NCBI GenBank assembly: GCA_018260375.1
Contig: JAGLBF010000080.1
Coordinates: 1-10,635 of the forward strand
Reading direction: 5' to 3'
DNA: 10,635 nucleotides
DNA from: Deinococcus sp.
GTDB taxonomy: Bacteria > Deinococcota > Deinococci > Deinococcales > Deinococcaceae
The notes below the pieces were generated by a model. That model did not search any database, was not told the origin of the DNA, and was given only the letters and a program-made list of their open reading frames with translations. This document shows, piece after piece, positions 1 through 9,245 of this stretch; position 1 is the stretch's first letter, and every line of letters starts with the position of its first letter. The translations under genes were made by a program, and so were the position numbers.

Positions 1-33
1 GGGTATTTTGTCTGGGTATTTTATCTGGGGGGC

Positions 34-62
34 TTGCAAGAATGCCGCAGGGCTGTTATGCT
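34..62 (+). promoter_or_regulatory. Candidate sigma-70 promoter for tRNA-Asn
   Basis: A -35-like TTGCAA (34-39) and a -10-like TATGCT (57-62) are separated by exactly 17 bp. Transcription would begin near 69 and leave a leader of about 43 nt before the mature tRNA, to be removed by RNase P. A second, weaker pair (TTGCGC at 77-82, TATGCA at 101-106, 18 bp apart) would start almost at the tRNA 5' end, so it is less likely. Call made from hexamer match and spacing only. Confidence 0.55.
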
Positions 63-111
63 TTTTCTCGCTGAAGTTGCGCTGTGCTCCGCGCCCACTT
101 TATGCAGATAT

Positions 112-186
112 TCGGCAGTAGCTCAGTGGTAGAGCGTTCGACTGTTAATCGAATGGTCGTAGGTTCGACCCCTACCTGCCGAGCCA
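112..186 (+). tRNA. tRNA-Asn (anticodon GUU)
   Basis: The cloverleaf can be drawn by hand. The 7-bp acceptor stem TCGGCAG (112-118) pairs perfectly with CTGCCGA (176-182), followed by discriminator G183 and an encoded CCA (184-186). The D-arm carries AGCTCAGTGGTAGAGC. The anticodon loop reads CTGTTAA, giving anticodon GTT, which decodes AAC/AAT as asparagine. The T-arm GTAGG-TTCGACC-CCTAC has the invariant TTCGA. No intron or second tRNA is visible. A strong terminator follows within a few bases, so it appears to be a single-gene transcription unit. Confidence 0.97.
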
Positions 187-189
187 ATC

Positions 190-214
190 CCCCCGCCCCG
201 TGCGGGGGTTTTTT
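190..214 (+). terminator. Rho-independent terminator of tRNA-Asn
   Basis: A perfect 7-bp GC stem, CCCCCGC (190-196) with GCGGGGG (202-208), encloses a 5-nt loop (CCCGT) and runs straight into six T residues (209-214). It starts four bases after the tRNA CCA end, so it should end the tRNA transcript cleanly and isolate it from the genes downstream. Confidence 0.93.
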
Positions 215-235
215 GTTGCTATGAGGCCACATCAA

Positions 236-264
236 ATGTCAAGCAGGATGTCTCTCTCTACACT
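236..264 (+). promoter_or_regulatory. Possible promoter for the pgeF leader
   Basis: ATGTCA (236-241) and TACACT (259-264) are 17 bp apart, each matching four of six consensus bases. The predicted start, near 271, coincides with the first base of the nested inverted repeat at 271-345. Two other weak candidates lie closer to pgeF: TTGCCT (347-352) with TACGTA (370-375), spaced 17 bp, and a TANNNT box (TACTGT, 406-411) six bases before ATG 418. None is decisive. Confidence 0.3.
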
Positions 265-270
265 GACGGT

Positions 271-348
271 AAGTAGCTTCCGGTTACAGTTTTGCGTATC
301 CGGGGAGAGTGCCGGAATCCGCTCTACTTCCACCAACAGCTACTTTTT
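271..348 (+). repeat. Nested inverted repeats ending in a T-tract (possible structured leader or attenuator)
   Basis: The outer arms AAGTAGCT (271-278) and AGCTACTT (338-345) are exact reverse complements. Directly inside, TCCGG (279-283) pairs with CCGGA (312-316). The right outer arm merges with a run of five T (344-348). The ~147 bp between here and pgeF contain no gene I can support. This could be an RNA fold in the pgeF leader, an attenuator or a short terminated RNA. The inner loop of 28 nt and the 21-nt bulge make it weaker than a standard terminator. Confidence 0.3.
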
Positions 349-417
349 GCCTACCCACTCTGTTCGAGGTACGTATGACAGAGTTTGGTGAGGAAAAACG
401 CGGCATACTGTAGTGCA

Positions 418-1263
418 ATGTTGAGCGCGTCTACCCTCACCGCACCACATGCCTTTAGCATTCGCCCAGGCGGCGTTTCGCTGGGTGAATACGCGGCTGT
501 TGGCCTTGTTGGTAGTGAACGCAATGCGGGCGGCCTCAATATGGACGGGCGCCAGGTGGCGGGCTTGCAAGATGACCCCGCCAATGTCGCCGAAAACCGC
601 CACCGATTGCGGCTCTACCTGCAAGAGCGGGGCGCTCAAGGGGCGCTGAGCTGGCCTCTGTCGCTGCTTGACCAGGTACACGGCGACCGGGTGATCACCA
701 TTGAGCGTGCACTGGCGCGTGAGCATGCGCCTTTACCCCAGGCTGACGCGCAGGTGAGTGCCGAGCGCGGTGTGCTGCTGGGTATTATGACCGCCGACTG
801 CTTTCCCGTTTTGCTGCACGACCCTGTTGCGGGTGTGGTTGGCGCGGCCCATGCGGGTTGGCGCGGCACAGCGGCGCACATTGCCGCCCGCACGGTAGAG
901 GCGATGCAGGCGCTAGGCGCTGTACCACACCGGATACAGGCCGCTATTGGTGTCGGCATTAGCACGCCGTGCTATCCGGTGGGAGCGGAGGTGGTGCAAG
1001 CCATGGACGAGGCTGGACTGGGCGAGCATCTACACGCCAATAACAGAAAAAGTGCAATTCATGCTGATTTGGCAGGGGCCAATGCCGCCTCGCTGCGCCG
1101 AGCAGGCGTGCCTGCGGGCCACATCTGGCAAGCGGGGCGGTGCTCTACAGAGCCTGAGTTTTATTCTTACCGCCGTGACAATGGGCGTACAGGTCGTATG
1201 CTGGCAGTTATCGGGCTGCCTGTTATCGGGCTGCCTGAGGCCGTGACGAAAGGCCGCATATGA
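418..1263 (+). CDS. pgeF: PgeF/YfiH-family protein (polyphenol oxidase / laccase-domain fold)
   Basis: Family members (E. coli PgeF/YfiH, B. subtilis YlmD, human FAMIN) are cytosolic. They are linked to purine nucleoside phosphorylase/deaminase chemistry and, in E. coli, to removal of L-Ser-containing peptidoglycan precursors. The sequence shows the family blocks: FSIRPGGVS near residue 14, DQVHG with H88, TADC with C128, AAHAGWRG with H145, and a C-terminal FYSYRRDNGRTGR followed by MLAVI. H88, C128 and H145 correspond to the metal-binding triad. From ATG 418 the protein is 281 aa, a little longer than E. coli PgeF. In-frame TTG 385 and GTG 388 would add 10-11 residues upstream of the conserved domain. 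No Shine-Dalgarno precedes any of these starts, but TACTGT lies six bases before ATG 418, as in a leaderless mRNA. The C-terminus carries an exact 15-bp duplication (VIGLP twice). The stop overlaps the next start by 4 bp. Confidence 0.9.
   Translation: MLSASTLTAPHAFSIRPGGVSLGEYAAVGLVGSERNAGGLNMDGRQVAGLQDDPANVAENRHRLRLYLQERGAQGALSWPLSLLDQVHGDRVITIERALAREHAPLPQADAQVSAERGVLLGIMTADCFPVLLHDPVAGVVGAAHAGWRGTAAHIAARTVEAMQALGAVPHRIQAAIGVGISTPCYPVGAEVVQAMDEAGLGEHLHANNRKSAIHADLAGANAASLRRAGVPAGHIWQAGRCSTEPEFYSYRRDNGRTGRMLAVIGLPVIGLPEAVTKGRI
1207..1236 (+). repeat. Perfect 15-bp tandem duplication in the pgeF 3' end
   Basis: GTTATCGGGCTGCCT occurs twice back to back (1207-1221 and 1222-1236) without a mismatch. 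The unit is a multiple of three and duplicates the peptide VIGLP just after the conserved MLAVI strand of the PgeF fold, so the frame and the core fold are kept. Perfect identity suggests recent replication slippage. Confidence 0.95.
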
Positions 1264-1799
1264 GTTACTCCCCCGCTATCCCGCGCCGTGACCTGCTGCG
1301 CCCCTGCGAAGTCCTGGACAACGTAGCGCAGATTACCCCTAGCTACCTGCAAGAGCGCGGGCTGCGCGGGCTGCTGCTTGACCTAGACAACACCCTGATT
1401 CCCTACGGCAGCTACGATGAGCGTGCCGAGGTACTGGTCTGGGTTGCTGAGCTGCGCCGCGCCGACATCAAGCTGTATTTGCTGAGCAACGCCACCGCTG
1501 CTCGCAGCCGCTTTTGGCTTGACAAGCTGCAATTTGAGGGTGTGGGTCTGGCGGGCAAGCCTTTTCAGCGCGGATACCTGCAGGCGCTGCGGCACATGCA
1601 ACTGAATGCGCCGCAAGTGGGCATGGTAGGCGACCAACTCTTTACTGACGTGCTGGGCGGCAATATCGCAGGTATGTATACCATTATGGTACATCCTATT
1701 ATTAATAATGCCTTGCCCCATACCCAACTGGTTCGCCACGTAGAACGGGTAATTATGAAACATTACGGCCATGACTGGTATAACAAAAGCCGACGTTAA
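1260..1799 (+). CDS. YqeG-family HAD-IIIA phosphatase
   Basis: A 179-aa cytosolic haloacid-dehalogenase-type hydrolase. All four HAD motifs are visible: I, DLDNT (D41 nucleophile, D43 acid/base, T45); II, LLSNA (S76); III, K100 in AGKPFQRGY; IV, GDQLFTD (D125, D130). The GDQLFTDVLGGN block and the overall length match the YqeG family (B. subtilis YqeG), related to the mitochondrial phosphatidylglycerophosphatase Gep4. The bacterial substrate is not settled, so I give no gene symbol. ATG 1260 overlaps the pgeF stop (ATGA). A Shine-Dalgarno-like GAAAGG (1248-1253) sits six bases upstream, so translation is probably coupled to pgeF. No cap-domain insertion or damage is seen. The gene is followed by a 238-bp gap before pilB. 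Confidence 0.9.
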   Translation: MSYSPAIPRRDLLRPCEVLDNVAQITPSYLQERGLRGLLLDLDNTLIPYGSYDERAEVLVWVAELRRADIKLYLLSNATAARSRFWLDKLQFEGVGLAGKPFQRGYLQALRHMQLNAPQVGMVGDQLFTDVLGGNIAGMYTIMVHPIINNALPHTQLVRHVERVIMKHYGHDWYNKSRR

Positions 1800-1815
1800 A
1801 TGTGACATAATGACT

Positions 1816-1843
1816 TTGTCTATTTTGATTCATGATATATTAA
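1816..1843 (+). promoter_or_regulatory. Candidate promoter upstream of pilB
   Basis: TTGTCT (1816-1821) and TATTAA (1838-1843) are 16 bp apart in the AT-richest stretch of the window, right after the yqeG-like stop. An overlapping TATATT (1836-1841) gives a better -10 but only 14 bp of spacing. The start would be near 1850, leaving about 190 nt of leader before pilB, which contains the 45-codon ORF. No terminator for the preceding operon is visible. Confidence 0.4.
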
Positions 1844-1903
1844 CAGAATTGCCCTGACTCACTTATCTTAGCTTAGCGCCCTTACACAACAGGAGAAATG
1901 ATA

Positions 1904-2037
1904 ATGCCGCAGCTCACCTTTACTATCAGCATAAACCAGTGTTCTATTTACCAGTGCCTTAGTCACACCCTTAGTCGCCCACTCAATCACCCACTCAGTC
2001 ACCCTGCATCCCGCTATCTATCTAAGGAGAACCAACG

Positions 2038-2041
<4 letters not shown>
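1904..2041 (+). CDS. Possible small protein (45 aa) upstream of and coupled to pilB
   Basis: This frame is open from ATG 1904 to TGA 2039-2041, and the stop overlaps the pilB ATG as ATGA. AGGAG (1891-1895) lies eight bases before ATG 1904; an in-frame ATG at 1898 is too close to it to be preferred. The peptide begins MPQLTFTISINQCSIYQC and then has four tetrapeptide repeats: LSHT, LSRP, LNHP, LSHP. It ends in a basic tail. There is no signal peptide, membrane segment or known domain. It could be a leader peptide tuning pilB translation, a small protein, or chance: 45 open codons are not rare, and any pilB start reading ATGA supplies the overlap. The ribosome-binding site is the best argument for it. 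Confidence 0.35.
1958..2005 (+). repeat. Four 12-bp imperfect tandem repeats upstream of pilB
   Basis: The copies are CTTAGTCACACC (1958-1969), CTTAGTCGCCCA (1970-1981), CTCAATCACCCA (1982-1993) and CTCAGTCACCCT (1994-2005). The consensus is CTYAGTCACCCA. The array ends 32 bp before the pilB start and just before its Shine-Dalgarno sequence. The 12-bp period keeps the 45-codon frame open and gives Leu-Ser/Asn-His/Arg-Pro/Thr units. It could equally be a repeated DNA- or RNA-binding site; the period is close to a helical turn. Confidence 0.85.
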
Positions 2042-4719
<2,678 letters not shown>

Positions 4720-4937
4720 GTGCTGGGAGGCTGTTGCTTTCTGTACCTTACGCCTACCTTCAGATCTCACAATGAGACTATTGCGCTGAGGCACGTTGTG
4801 CGCTCCAAGCTGCCCTTCACCGAAGCCTGCGCCTGCCTGGGTAAGTCTTTCGCAAGTTCTGAGTTGCTAAGCTGTACGCCTACGGTTTTCTTTACTCGCC
4901 ACGTTTTACCTTTTCCTAAAGTTGTTAAGGAGTTACC

Positions 4938-4941
<4 letters not shown>
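4720..4941 (+). other. pilB-pilT intergenic stretch, open in one frame (doubtful 73-aa ORF)
   Basis: Directly after the pilB TGA comes GTG (4720), and its frame stays open for 73 codons to a TGA (4939-4941) that overlaps the pilT ATG. The putative peptide is Cys-rich near its N-terminus, resembles no family I know, and has no ribosome-binding site ahead of GTG 4720; only stop-restart from pilB would translate it. Because pilT starts ATGACC, any upstream open frame in that register would end there, so the overlap is weak evidence. The gap has no clear terminator. TACGCCTAC occurs twice (4749-4757, 4875-4883). I regard coding as unlikely but not excluded. Confidence 0.15.
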
Positions 4942-6182
<1,241 letters not shown>

Positions 6183-6223
6183 GGTGGGCGGTCAGTATTC
6201 AGCCACCGGCCATGAGCAGCCAT

Positions 6224-6323
6224 CAGTACGCGCCAGCACAATGGGCCGCGCCAGTACGCTGAACACTCTATAAAGCCCCTCTTCATGTTGCAGCGCGTAC
6301 ACTGGGTACAAAGGACGTACTGG
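6224..6323. repeat. Interleaved inverted and direct repeats in the gap after pilT
   Basis: CAGTACGC occurs twice (6224-6231, 6252-6259). GTACGCGC (6226-6233) has its exact complement GCGCGTAC at 6293-6300, and CCAGTACG (6251-6258) has its complement CGTACTGG at 6316-6323. The pairs interleave (a-b-a'-b'), so as RNA they would form a pseudoknot or alternative folds. As DNA they are two direct copies facing two inverted copies of a GTACG-type core. No T-tract follows, so this is not a standard terminator. I see no gene in this 226-bp gap. Confidence 0.5.
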
Positions 6324-6351
6324 ATTGGTGTTGTTCCAGGTGCGCCCTTCT

Positions 6352-6380
6352 TTGACTTATGACTGCTTCTCATTCTGATT
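6352..6380 (+). promoter_or_regulatory. Weak promoter candidate upstream of the CNNM pair
   Basis: TTGACT (6352-6357) is a near-consensus -35, followed at 17 bp by CTGATT (6375-6380), a poor -10. The start would be near 6387, about 22 nt before ATG 6409. No Shine-Dalgarno sequence precedes that ATG. Support is the -35 box and its position only. Confidence 0.3.
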
Positions 6381-6408
6381 CTATGGCCCCGTATTGGACG
6401 GCACTGTT

Positions 6409-7716
6409 ATGCTTATGCTAACCATTGCTCTGGTGCTGCTGGGGCTGACCATCTTGAGTGCGCTGTATGTCGCAGCGGAGTTTGCCACTGTAGGAGCGCG
6501 GCGTACCCGTGTGCAGGAGCAGGCCGGCGCAGGTGAGGGCCGTGCTCAGACGCTGCTGGATATTTTGCGTGACCCCAAGCGGCTTGATGACTATGTAGCG
6601 GCCTGTCAGGTAGGCATCACCCTGTCTAGCCTGATTTCGGGCGCGTATGGTCAGTCGGCACTCGCGCCTTTGCTGGTTCCGTATCTGGGGGCGGTGGGCG
6701 GTGAGGCGGCAGCAGCGGCCGTGGTGTTGTTGCTGATTACCACGCTACAGGTGGTGCTGGGTGAACTGCTGCCCAAAACGGTGGCGCTGCGCTACCCCGA
6801 ACGTATGGCCTTGCTGCTGCTGGCGCCTATGCAAGTCAGCTTGTGGATCTTCAGGCCGCTGATTACGCTGCTCAACGGAAGTGCTACGGCCCTGCTGGGT
6901 GCCTTTGGCCTGCAAAGCGAGCACGCACATACCCACGTTCACTCGCCGGAAGAGTTGCAAGACCTCTTTACCGCCAGCGCCAAAGGCGGCCTTATTGACG
7001 TTGTAGAGCGCGACATGGTGGCGGGCGTGCTGAATATTGAAGAGCGGGTGGTGCGCGAAATCATGACCCCGCGCATCCGCATGGTTACGGTGGGCCAGCA
7101 CGAACAACTGGCCCAGGCGCTGCCCAGGTTGTCACAAAGCGCCTACACCCGCTTTCCGGTGGTAGGTGACGGCGGCATGGATGACGTGGTGGGCATCCTC
7201 AACCTGCGGAGCCTCTACCTGCAAGCCCGCCTGCACCCTCAGGCCACCATCAGCGACATCATGTATCAGCCGCTTATTGTCTCAGACGCCACCGCTGTGC
7301 CAACACTGTGGAAAAAACTGCGCGAGTCGGGCCGCCACAGCGCCATTGTGGTGGACGAATACGGCGGCGTGGCGGGCATGGTGACGCTGGAAGATGCACT
7401 AGAAGAGATATTTGGCGATATGCAAGACGAATTTGACCAGGAAGAAGATCCGTACATTTATACCACTGGGCGCGTTAGTGTGCGCGGCGACCTGCTGATA
7501 GATGATGTCAATGATCACCTAGAGCTTCACCTGCCCAGCGAGGAGGCTGATACGGTCAGCGGGCTGGTATGGGCCGAAATGGGCCGCTTGCCACTGGTGG
7601 GCGACGAGGTGCAAGTGGGCAACATCATGCTGCGCGTAGAGAGCATGGAGCGCCGCGCTGTTCGTCGCGTGAGCTTCAATTATCCGCGCCAGGCAAAGCC
7701 TGAGGCCTCCCTATGA
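6409..7716 (+). CDS. CNNM/CorC-type membrane protein with CBS pair (first of tandem pair)
   Basis: An integral membrane protein of the CNNM (DUF21) / CorC family, whose members are implicated in Mg2+ (and Co2+) efflux or Na+-coupled exchange. From ATG 6409 it is 435 aa. A hydrophobic DUF21 region of about four membrane segments (1-~165) contains the conserved GELLPK motif (118-123). A cytoplasmic CBS pair follows, starting with MTPR (219) and containing VVDEYGG (D316), then a C-terminal CorC_HlyC domain. In-frame TTG 6394 would add five residues, and ATG 6415 is a third option; none has a clear ribosome-binding site. The stop overlaps the second paralogue's start (ATGA), so the two are co-translated. 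Family assignment is secure; the ion is inferred. Older annotations call these 'hemolysin', which is unsupported. Confidence 0.92.
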   Translation: MLMLTIALVLLGLTILSALYVAAEFATVGARRTRVQEQAGAGEGRAQTLLDILRDPKRLDDYVAACQVGITLSSLISGAYGQSALAPLLVPYLGAVGGEAAAAAVVLLLITTLQVVLGELLPKTVALRYPERMALLLLAPMQVSLWIFRPLITLLNGSATALLGAFGLQSEHAHTHVHSPEELQDLFTASAKGGLIDVVERDMVAGVLNIEERVVREIMTPRIRMVTVGQHEQLAQALPRLSQSAYTRFPVVGDGGMDDVVGILNLRSLYLQARLHPQATISDIMYQPLIVSDATAVPTLWKKLRESGRHSAIVVDEYGGVAGMVTLEDALEEIFGDMQDEFDQEEDPYIYTTGRVSVRGDLLIDDVNDHLELHLPSEEADTVSGLVWAEMGRLPLVGDEVQVGNIMLRVESMERRAVRRVSFNYPRQAKPEASL

Positions 7717-9071
7717 ATGCCTGGTTGAGTGACGTCTTGCTGCCTGTGGTGGTTATTGTGGTGCTGATTGGATTCAATGCTCTTTTTGTCACCGCCGAGT
7801 TTTCGCTGCTATCAGCGCGGCTCTCGCGCATCGCCGCCCTGGCCCAGTCAGGAAGCGCAGGCATGCGCTGGCTGGCCCAGCAACTGCAAAGTCCTGGCAG
7901 TAAAGACCGCTATATCGCTGTGGCCCAGCTGGGCATTACCCTCGCCAGTATTGGGCTGGGGATGTACGGTGAACATGCCATGGCCCTGTGGTTTATCGCG
8001 CCTTTTGAAAAGTTGCATTTGGGTGAGGCGCTGGCCCACACAGCCTCAAGCGTATTGTCTCTTATCCTGATCACCTTTATGCACATTGTCTTTGGCGAGA
8101 TGATGCCTAAGGCAGTGGCACTCAACCAGCCTGAAAAGAGCATTTTGGCCATCAATCCCCTGATGCGGGTCTTTAGCCTGGTATTCGCCCCCTTTGTGTG
8201 GCTGCTCAGCGGGCTGGCGGTGGGTATCATGCGGCTTTTTGGCATCCGTGACCCCGATGCGGGCAGCTTGCTGTATTCCAGCAAAGAGCTGGCCATTGTC
8301 ACCCAGGAGAGTGCCGAGGGCGGCGAAATAGATGAGCTGCAACAAAGCCTGATACGCAACATTTTTGCCCTAGAAGCCCACAGTGCTGAAGAACTGATGA
8401 CCCCGCGTACCCGCCTGCAAGCCCTGTCACTGGCCTCTAGCCCTGAAGACATTCACAGCCTGATTGTGCGCAGCCAGCGCAGCCGATTCCCGGTGTATGA
8501 CGGCAACCTGGATAATATTTTGGGCGTGCTACACGTCAAAGACTTTATCAGAGCGCGCAGCCAGCAGTACGCGCAGCCCGTGAACACGCCCTTTGTACTG
8601 CGGCGATTGCTGCGTCCTTTGCCCAGTGTCGCTGCCAGTGAAAGCGCCGAAGATCTGCTGGCCCTCTTTAAGCGCGAGCGGGTGCATGCCGCGCTGGTGA
8701 TTGACGAATACGGCGGCACGCTGGGGTTTGTGACGATGGATGACCTGATACAAGACGTGATAGACCAAGATGACGAAAGCTGGGTGGTGCGTTACAGCGA
8801 CGGCTCGTATGGCCTAGACGGTGAAGTGACGCTCACCGAGCTGCGCGAAGAAGGCCTTAACCTGGTGTCAGACGACGCCAACACCATTGCGGGCTTGCTG
8901 CTTGCCGCGCACGGCACCCTGCCTGCTGTGGGTACCACGCTGCACATTCAAGGGGTAGACCTGACCGCCGAAGCCGTAGAGGGCCTGAAAATTACACGGG
9001 TACGCCTGCGGCCTGTGGAGGGGAAAGCCACTCATACAGATGCTGGTTTAGTCAGAAACGACCTGATTTAA
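7713..9071 (+). CDS. CNNM/CorC-type membrane protein with CBS pair (second of tandem pair)
   Basis: A 452-aa paralogue of the preceding gene, with the same domain order. It has an N-terminal membrane domain beginning with a hydrophobic stretch (residues ~7-28), FGEMMPK (GEMMPK at 128-133), a CBS pair with MTPR (229) and VIDEYGG (D331), and a C-terminal CorC-type domain with the AxTIAGLLLAAHGTLPxVG pattern. ATG 7713 is chosen because it overlaps the upstream stop (ATGA); no Shine-Dalgarno sequence precedes it, which fits coupled translation. CNNM/CorC proteins act as dimers, so an obligate pair made from one mRNA could be a heterodimer; this is inference. TAA 9069-9071 is embedded in a strong AAGGAG that faces a further small ORF. 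Confidence 0.92.
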   Translation: MNAWLSDVLLPVVVIVVLIGFNALFVTAEFSLLSARLSRIAALAQSGSAGMRWLAQQLQSPGSKDRYIAVAQLGITLASIGLGMYGEHAMALWFIAPFEKLHLGEALAHTASSVLSLILITFMHIVFGEMMPKAVALNQPEKSILAINPLMRVFSLVFAPFVWLLSGLAVGIMRLFGIRDPDAGSLLYSSKELAIVTQESAEGGEIDELQQSLIRNIFALEAHSAEELMTPRTRLQALSLASSPEDIHSLIVRSQRSRFPVYDGNLDNILGVLHVKDFIRARSQQYAQPVNTPFVLRRLLRPLPSVAASESAEDLLALFKRERVHAALVIDEYGGTLGFVTMDDLIQDVIDQDDESWVVRYSDGSYGLDGEVTLTELREEGLNLVSDDANTIAGLLLAAHGTLPAVGTTLHIQGVDLTAEAVEGLKITRVRLRPVEGKATHTDAGLVRNDLI

Positions 9072-9080
9072 GGAGCGCGG

Positions 9081-9245
9081 ATGAGAGTGGAAAGATACGG
9101 GTGTCCTGGTATGGAAGCACAGTCGGCGGCTTTCCTAACTGTACCTTTCTGTCTGTACCTTCCTAACTGTGCTGGAATGAAGCGCAGTCCGTATTACCCC
9201 GCTGCCAACGCCGCTCCAATCACCCCCACATTGGCCCCCAGTTGA
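9081..9245 (+). CDS. Possible small protein (54 aa) after the CNNM pair
   Basis: AAGGAG (9070-9075), overlapping the stop of the upstream gene, lies five bases before ATG 9081, an ideal Shine-Dalgarno arrangement. The frame runs 54 codons to TGA 9243-9245. The peptide starts MRVERYGCPGMEAQSAAFLT, has four Cys, and ends in an Ala/Pro/Thr-rich stretch. The last ~52 bp are antisense to the 3' end of the ROK kinase gene. No family is recognised and no membrane segment is obvious. It may be a real small gene of the CNNM operon, the remnant start of a lost gene, or chance; the ribosome-binding site is the only positive evidence. Confidence 0.35.
   Translation: MRVERYGCPGMEAQSAAFLTVPFCLYLPNCAGMKRSPYYPAANAAPITPTLAPS
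9116..9173. repeat. Direct and inverted repeats in the convergent gap
   Basis: AGCACAGT (9116-9123) and ACTGTGCT (9166-9173) are exact inverted repeats. TTCCTAACTGT occurs at 9132-9142 and 9160-9170, and CTGTACCTT at 9139-9147 and 9153-9161. The left arm could pair partly with either ACTGT copy, giving alternative hairpins. The site lies between converging genes, where bidirectional termination would be expected, but no T-tract supports a standard intrinsic terminator. Confidence 0.45.

Noticed and set aside
385..417. Upstream TTG 385 / GTG 388 start for pgeF
   Set aside because: No Shine-Dalgarno sequence, and the added residues precede the conserved fold. ATG 418 is preferred but not proven.
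6183..6207. GGTGG/CCACC hairpin after the pilT stop as a terminator
   Set aside because: A 5-bp stem with a 15-nt loop and no following T-run.
6383..6421. 12-codon frame from ATG 6383 overlapping the start of the first CNNM gene
   Set aside because: Too short and without a ribosome-binding site or a clear -10 box to support a leader peptide.
6409..9071. 'Hemolysin' annotation for the CNNM pair
   Set aside because: A historical label for CorC/HlyC-domain proteins; nothing in the sequence supports lytic activity.
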